The notes below the pieces were generated by a model. It ran no database searches. It had not been told where the DNA came from and saw nothing but the letters and a program-made list of their open reading frames with translations. Source: Sparassis latifolia (taxonomy: Eukaryota; Basidiomycota; Agaricomycetes; Polyporales; Sparassidaceae). From it: a DNA stretch of 64,000 bases. The translations under genes and the position numbers were made by a program. How positions within the stretch are numbered: position 1 is the first letter of the stretch; each line of letters starts with the position of its first letter. The stretch spans positions 2,852,001 through 2,916,000 of the forward strand of contig CM031555.1 in NCBI GenBank assembly GCA_018466975.1, given 5' to 3'. Of the stretch, positions 59,794 to 64,000 are shown piece by piece.

Positions 59794-61561
59794 GGCAGCG
59801 TCAGTGGTACTGAGAGGTCGGGATAGTGTCCATTAGATTTGAGCAATCGTATCTTATGAGACATCGCTTGGAGTACACGAGGCTTCGACCACGAGGCATT
59901 CATCACCAATCAGCCCACATGTACAATTACTTCCGAGTAACACGCGCAATGTCCTTCAACGTCACACTGCTGGTGATGAGGTGTCACTGAGAAGATTTCC
60001 GATGTAGCAGCTGCTCCTGCAGTTGTGCATGAGCATGCACAAGCGCCGCATTCTCCTATACATTGAGAAACATGTCAGTATAGCTACACCGCCCTTCGTC
60101 CATATCGTGCACATACATTATTGTCAGCCTGTCAGCCTATCAACCTCAGCGTGTACAATCGACCTGGCGCGATCTGGCTGTAACCGCACGGGTGCGTTAA
60201 TGTCAAGGGTCTTCAGAAATTTTTACGCGTAAGGTAGTCAATAACCAAATCGGCTGCAATTCGATTGTATCCCACTCTGGTATGCAACTGGCGCAAAAGG
60301 GCAATGAAACAAACCGTCCGGCAGCTTGGCTACCTATACTATAGCTAAAGATAACGAGGACCCCACAAGAATAAATAACAATGAAACTACAAAAGAGAGT
60401 GAACTACACTACAACATTACTAAAGGCTCCAGGCCACATAGCGAATGACAAGCGCTATGGCCGAGAGATGGTGGTGGAACGAGAACAAGAGAAAAGAAAT
60501 GCCCATTCCACCTCCAGCGGAGTTTTGACGCATCCCGTCGCTTTGTCCCTCACAAATAAGGCAGCCACACATCACGGGCCACTTGTCACGAGCCGCTTGT
60601 CATGAGCCGCTTCTCAGCCTCTGTTTGTCTTGCACAAATAGACCGTGTGCGCCATCTGGACGCTGTCCAGAATTTGGGCACCTTCTTCCTTGCCTTCAAT
60701 TTCCATCATCCCTGCGATATCGGCCAGTTCTTCCGTCGCCGTGTCTGCCTCCTCCTCCTCGCCCATGCCCTCCTCGCCGTTGTCGTTGTCGACGCCATCG
60801 CCTCTTCTGCTCCAGTGCCATCGTCGCTGCCCTTTTCTCGCCCACTTCGATGCCCTGAGGGCTTCCTCGTAATGCCCTCTTCTGCGCAGGTGCCCTCTTC
60901 CTCGCTGAGCCGTTCTCGTGCGCGCCGCCGCGCCTGTTTGAATTAGGGGCTGATAGTATACATTGTATTAGAACCTGTATCATAGCCATCCGAGCCACAT
61001 CTCTGATGATTGAGCGCCATATTGGGTTTGTACCAAACATAAACATAAGAACCGCAAAAACGCACCATTAATTGGCGCCTGAGCTGCTAGAACAACCCAC
61101 AGGCCAATATATTGGCTCTGCTTGAAAGCCCGGAACCGTATGTTGTTGCCCATGGATGCATCGTCCACGGCTCACTCTGGCTATACAGATATTACAGATG
61201 CTACATAACGATCACTCGCAAATACCGGTCCTTCGTTAAGGTCTCGACGTCTCCGCTTTCTACAATACCTGGCGCGTATTCATGGAATGGTCGGAAATTA
61301 CGAGGATCGACCACCTGAGCGTACCATGTGAGTGCTCTACGCACATCGCTTACATGAATTCCGTGCTGACACCGTGCTTCTCGTTGACTTCCGTGACAGG
61401 TATTCATGGAACCATCCGGCACAATGCTTCTAATCCCAGGTATGTTGCCTTTATATATCCTGCCTGCTGCTGCCAGGCTGATAATGCGAACCCATTGCCA
61501 TCCGTCCCGGATTTCGCTGTCCACGCTACTCCCTCAGAATTTCGAAAAGTCGGCTGCAAAT
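59794..61561. other. 1.8-kb region with no confident gene
   Basis: A minus-strand frame ending at 60614 encodes an acidic 50-residue stretch from ATG 60766 (MGEEEADTATEELADIAG) with no match I know. The plus-strand frame at 60602-60946 overlaps it. Neither can be supported as a gene. A TATA-like CTTTATATATCC lies near 61449 and belongs to the next gene. Confidence 0.4.
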
Positions 61562-61999
61562 ATGTCAGACAAGGTGGATGCGGAAGTTCGCTGTCCACAT
61601 TTCAGTTGCTGACGTTACTCGCCTACAGGTCTCCATGTCCCCGGTCCAATGTCCAAAATCTAGTACCGAGATGGACGTGGTGAGCACATCCCGTCCGCCT
61701 TCGTCGGACACGTGCATGTCCTTACTGGAGGAGATCGAGGACCTGAAGTGTGAACAACAAAAATTAATGCAGCTGATCCTTATCTTAGAGAAGGAGGTGA
61801 AGACCATGGAGCTCCGAGTCGAACAGTCAGAACGACGTGCAGTTCATGTTCGAGAGTTTGCAGAGGCTACAGCTGACCTGGCTGCGCTGGTCCGCGCCGA
61901 GCGAGGATCATTGAGCACCCCTCCCCCTCCCCCTTATGGTGCGTACGTGGATCAAAATCCTATTGATGACACCTGTATTCACTATTCCCAGGTGCCTGA
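61562..61999 (+). CDS. Small coiled-coil protein with proline tail, 109 aa
   Basis: The model is exon 61562-61573 (MSDK), exon 61629-61938 and exon 61992-61999, giving 109 residues. A Ser/Thr/Pro-rich start leads to a charged heptad-rich helix (LLEEIEDLKCEQQKLMQLIL ... MELRVEQSERR), then LAALVRAERG and a PPPPPYGA end. Without the last intron the frame runs on to 62057. There is no signal peptide. A TATA-like element (TTTATATATCC, near 61449) stands about 110 bases before the ATG. The family is unknown. Architecture resembles the neighbour at 62658. Confidence 0.55.
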
Positions 62000-62657
62000 G
62001 CTGCTTGCGGGGGGCGTTGGTTTCGCTGTTCATGTCATATACCTCGCTCAATATTAATGTATCTTGCGCTCCATTTGCGGACGGAGAATTATCTCTAGTC
62101 CTTCCATTAGGCGGGCACCCGCGAAGGCTGCAAAGGTCGTGTGTGAGACTCGACAGGATAAGTATAGACCATGAAGGACCTCGTCGATTCATTCTGCCAG
62201 GCCATCTGTGTGACTCGCGATGAGAAGACGGGCGAGGCAAGGTACATGCGTGCGCAAAGTGCCGCTCGGCGATGTGGACATTTAAAGATAGATTAAATAA
62301 GTTTTCTATAATTCTTGCTGAAAATAAATTCGTTTGAAGTGGACATAACTATACCATAAGTCTGAAGCCACCATAAGTCTGGAGCTATCTTTCGAGGAAA
62401 CAGTAGATGCATTTCCACAAATTTCGCTTCGTGTACTATGGGGAACCCTCTCTTACCCCAGAGTACGTGATGCGAAATTCGAGGAAATGCGTCTATTGTT
62501 TTGGATCTGTCAGATTATAAATTTCATGGCACGTGGGACCCATGAGGGGTATGCCTATATATATTGTGGTGTCTCCGAGTCTTTCCCCATCTCACGTTCG
62601 GAGCATACCACCACCACCACCACCACCATCCCCCCACTACTGTCCAAACTGATCCTC
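62000..62657. other. Intergenic with inverted repeat and TATA-like element
   Basis: A long hairpin at 62398-62501 is listed separately. A TATA-like CCTATATATATTG stands near 62551-62563, about 100 bases before the next ATG. A direct repeat CCATAAGTCTG is at about 62353 and 62370. Confidence 0.5.
62398..62501. repeat. 104-bp near-perfect hairpin (foldback)
   Basis: AAACAGTAGATGCATTTCC ... TACTATGGGG pairs with CCCCAGAGTACGTGATGCG ... GGAAATGCGTCTATTGTTT, a stem of about 45 bp around a loop of about 12 bases. It looks like a small foldback or MITE relic, and I found no flanking target duplication. Confidence 0.75.
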
Positions 62658-62981
62658 ATGGCTAATCGTGGTCGTAAGTGATGATTATACATTTTGACGT
62701 GAATCGATATTAACATTGTTTGCACTGCTGTGGCCTCAGCACCCTCCATCAGTGACTTACAGAACCAGATTCGGGCCCTTAGCGCCGACATAAGTCAGAC
62801 TGAGGCTATCGCGCTGAAGGTGCAGCGGGCCATGGAGATCATTCGTGCGGCCCTTGGTATCAACACCGGAGGGGCATCGCCCTCCGCACCGCCCTCCATC
62901 GTGCCGCCCTCTGCCGTGCCACCCTCCACCATGCCGCCCTCCTCCGCGCCACCCTTCTCCAATGTTACTGAGGCGGTCTAA
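62658..62981 (+). CDS. Small coiled-coil protein with PPS-repeat tail, 85 aa
   Basis: Exons 62658-62673 (16 nt) and 62740-62981 give MANRGPPSISDLQNQIRALS, a short helix with heptads (ADISQTEAIALKVQRAMEII), and a C-terminal tail of PPS repeats (APPSIVPPSAVPPSTMPPSS), ending VTEAV. The tail is encoded by CCGCCCTCC repeats. No signal peptide or known domain. A TATA-like element about 100 bases upstream and the same short-first-exon, helix, proline-tail layout as the gene at 61562 suggest they are related or similarly regulated. Confidence 0.6.
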
Positions 62982-63092
62982 CGTAAGTCCTTAAGATGAG
63001 TGATTTATATCAGTAGATAACCTGACTGATCAGATGTGCACAAGGTTACTGGGAGGCAGTCAGGTGTGGGGCATTCCGCGGGGGTTCTGTAT

Positions 63093-63306
63093 GATTGTTG
63101 GCCGCGTTTGTTGTACTTTTGTTTACTGTGCCTGAAATGACCTTCGGAAGTTGTGAAAAGTCTTAAGGTTGGAGGCTGATCTCGCAAGACAATCATCGTG
63201 ATTGTCGGCCGCATTTGTTGTACTTTTATTTACTGTGCCTGAAATGACCTTCGGAAGTCGTGGAAAGTCTTCAGGTTGGAGGCTGATCTCGCAAGACAAT
63301 CGTCGG
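63093..63306. repeat. 107-bp tandem duplication
   Basis: Unit 1 (63093-63199) and unit 2 (63200-63306) both begin GATTGT(C/T)GGCCGC and share CTGTGCCTGAAATGACCTTC. They differ at about ten sites, mostly transitions. Confidence 0.85.
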
Positions 63307-63495
63307 CAAGCTCAATGGCATTGACTTCTTTACACATACATGACATGGAAATACATCAGATCTCGCACTTCCAACACTCCGCCAGGTGCCTATCCCCCAC
63401 ATACATGGATATATCTTCTAGGTAAGGACAAGCACAATACAATTGAGTGACTTGTGCATGTCAATCGGCGTCTAACTTGACGCTGCGCCCCTCAA

Positions 63496-64000
63496 CTATA
63501 CGCAAGTGTCATACCGAAGGAAAGAGATCTAGCCACCCCGGTAAGCCGTTCTGTGCTGATGTGAATGGCGGCGAAGCAACGAATGAAATGGGCAACTTAC
63601 AAGAACACTCAGATGAGTTGAAGATAAGGTAAATTCGTCTGCATCCCATGTAGCGCGGATGGTGATCGTGTGCACGTTCGAAAGACCACGTTCCGTGCGA
63701 AGGTGTTGTGGGTCGTCTACAATGAAGAACGAGTCGGATTCTGGCTGTGCAATGTAACCACAGAGAAGGGCGATGTCAAGCTCTTGGAGACGCGTACAGC
63801 GTCGAGCACTGTTTATCACCCCTCGGAGCTCGGAATCGAGAAATAGGCCAATCGCGGAAGGATGATCCGGTATGACCACAAGACGCTGCAGTGCAGGAAG
63901 ACCCCACACAAGTAAGGGGATTATGTAGTCGTGAGAACCCGCGAGGACTTCGAGGTGGTCCATATTAGGTGGATGGGTGGCGTAGGGGAGGAAACCAGGG
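63496..64000 (-). CDS. F-box/LRR-like protein, 3' part (runs off right edge)
   Basis: Exon 63601 to beyond 64000 and last exon 63496-63528 are joined by a GTAAGT...GGCTAG intron. Sequence such as NMDHLEVLAGS, GLPALQRLVVIP and CTRLQELDIALLCG is typical of the leucine-rich C-terminus of agaricomycete F-box proteins. The F-box itself would lie beyond the right edge. The ORF is open to the end and ends LISFLRYDTCV at TAG 63496-63498. No lesion is visible. Confidence 0.6.

Noticed and set aside
60602..60946. Plus-strand frame with hydrophobic middle, and overlapping acidic minus-strand frame ending at 60614
   Set aside because: The two frames are mutually exclusive, lack family similarity and clear splicing or promoter signals; neither can be supported.

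Overview
This window is nuclear DNA from a filamentous fungus, most likely an agaricomycete basidiomycete. The evidence is dense genes with many 45-70 nt spliceosomal introns, fungal orthologues of conserved eukaryotic genes (Mot1, SPF45, Dcn1, CIA2, NTF2, Vps1, TBP, TrpRS, SCAP, PDX1, RAD1), and families typical of mushrooms and wood-decay fungi (FunK1 kinase, DUF6593, DUF7330-like, F-box/LRR, CYP). I saw no prokaryotic features, rRNA, tRNA or CRISPR. Exon structures below were read by eye from splice consensus, reading phase and family conservation. Where phases close over the whole gene, the model is firm.

Left third (1-24 kb), mostly housekeeping genes: mot1 5' end (-), a JmjC protein (+), SPF45-type splicing factor (-), Dcn1-type neddylation factor (-), an unknown protein (-), a DUF7330-like protein (+), CIA2 (-), two unknown proteins (12.6-13.8 kb +; 14.3-15.8 kb -), NTF2 (+), an F-box gene with an in-frame stop (+), Vps1 (-) and a secreted GH88 hydrolase (+).

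Middle (24-40.5 kb): TBP with a TATA box in its own promoter (+), cytosolic tryptophanyl-tRNA synthetase (+), a serine carboxypeptidase (-), a DUF6593 protein (-), the sterol sensor SCAP (-), the PDH E3-binding protein PDX1 (+) and an alpha/beta hydrolase (-).

Right third (40.5-64 kb) is more plastic. An F-box pseudogene is split by a TA-flanked MITE. It is followed by a PI-PLC-like gene (-), RAD1 (+), a P450 with two GC-AG introns lying between two diverged direct copies of the RAD1 3' flank, a hAT-type MITE with an 8-bp target duplication, a methyltransferase (-), a FunK1 kinase (-), a decayed Spt5-like KOW gene (-), two tiny coiled-coil/proline-rich genes (+) and an F-box/LRR gene running off the right edge (-).

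Functional links are loose, as expected for a eukaryotic chromosome. The one notable pair is TBP and Mot1, the ATPase that removes TBP from DNA, about 24 kb apart. The most interesting signals are the MITE that split an F-box gene at a readable TA target, the hAT MITE that supplies a stop codon to a duplicated ORF, several very small exons carrying catalytic residues, and four supported GC-AG introns.
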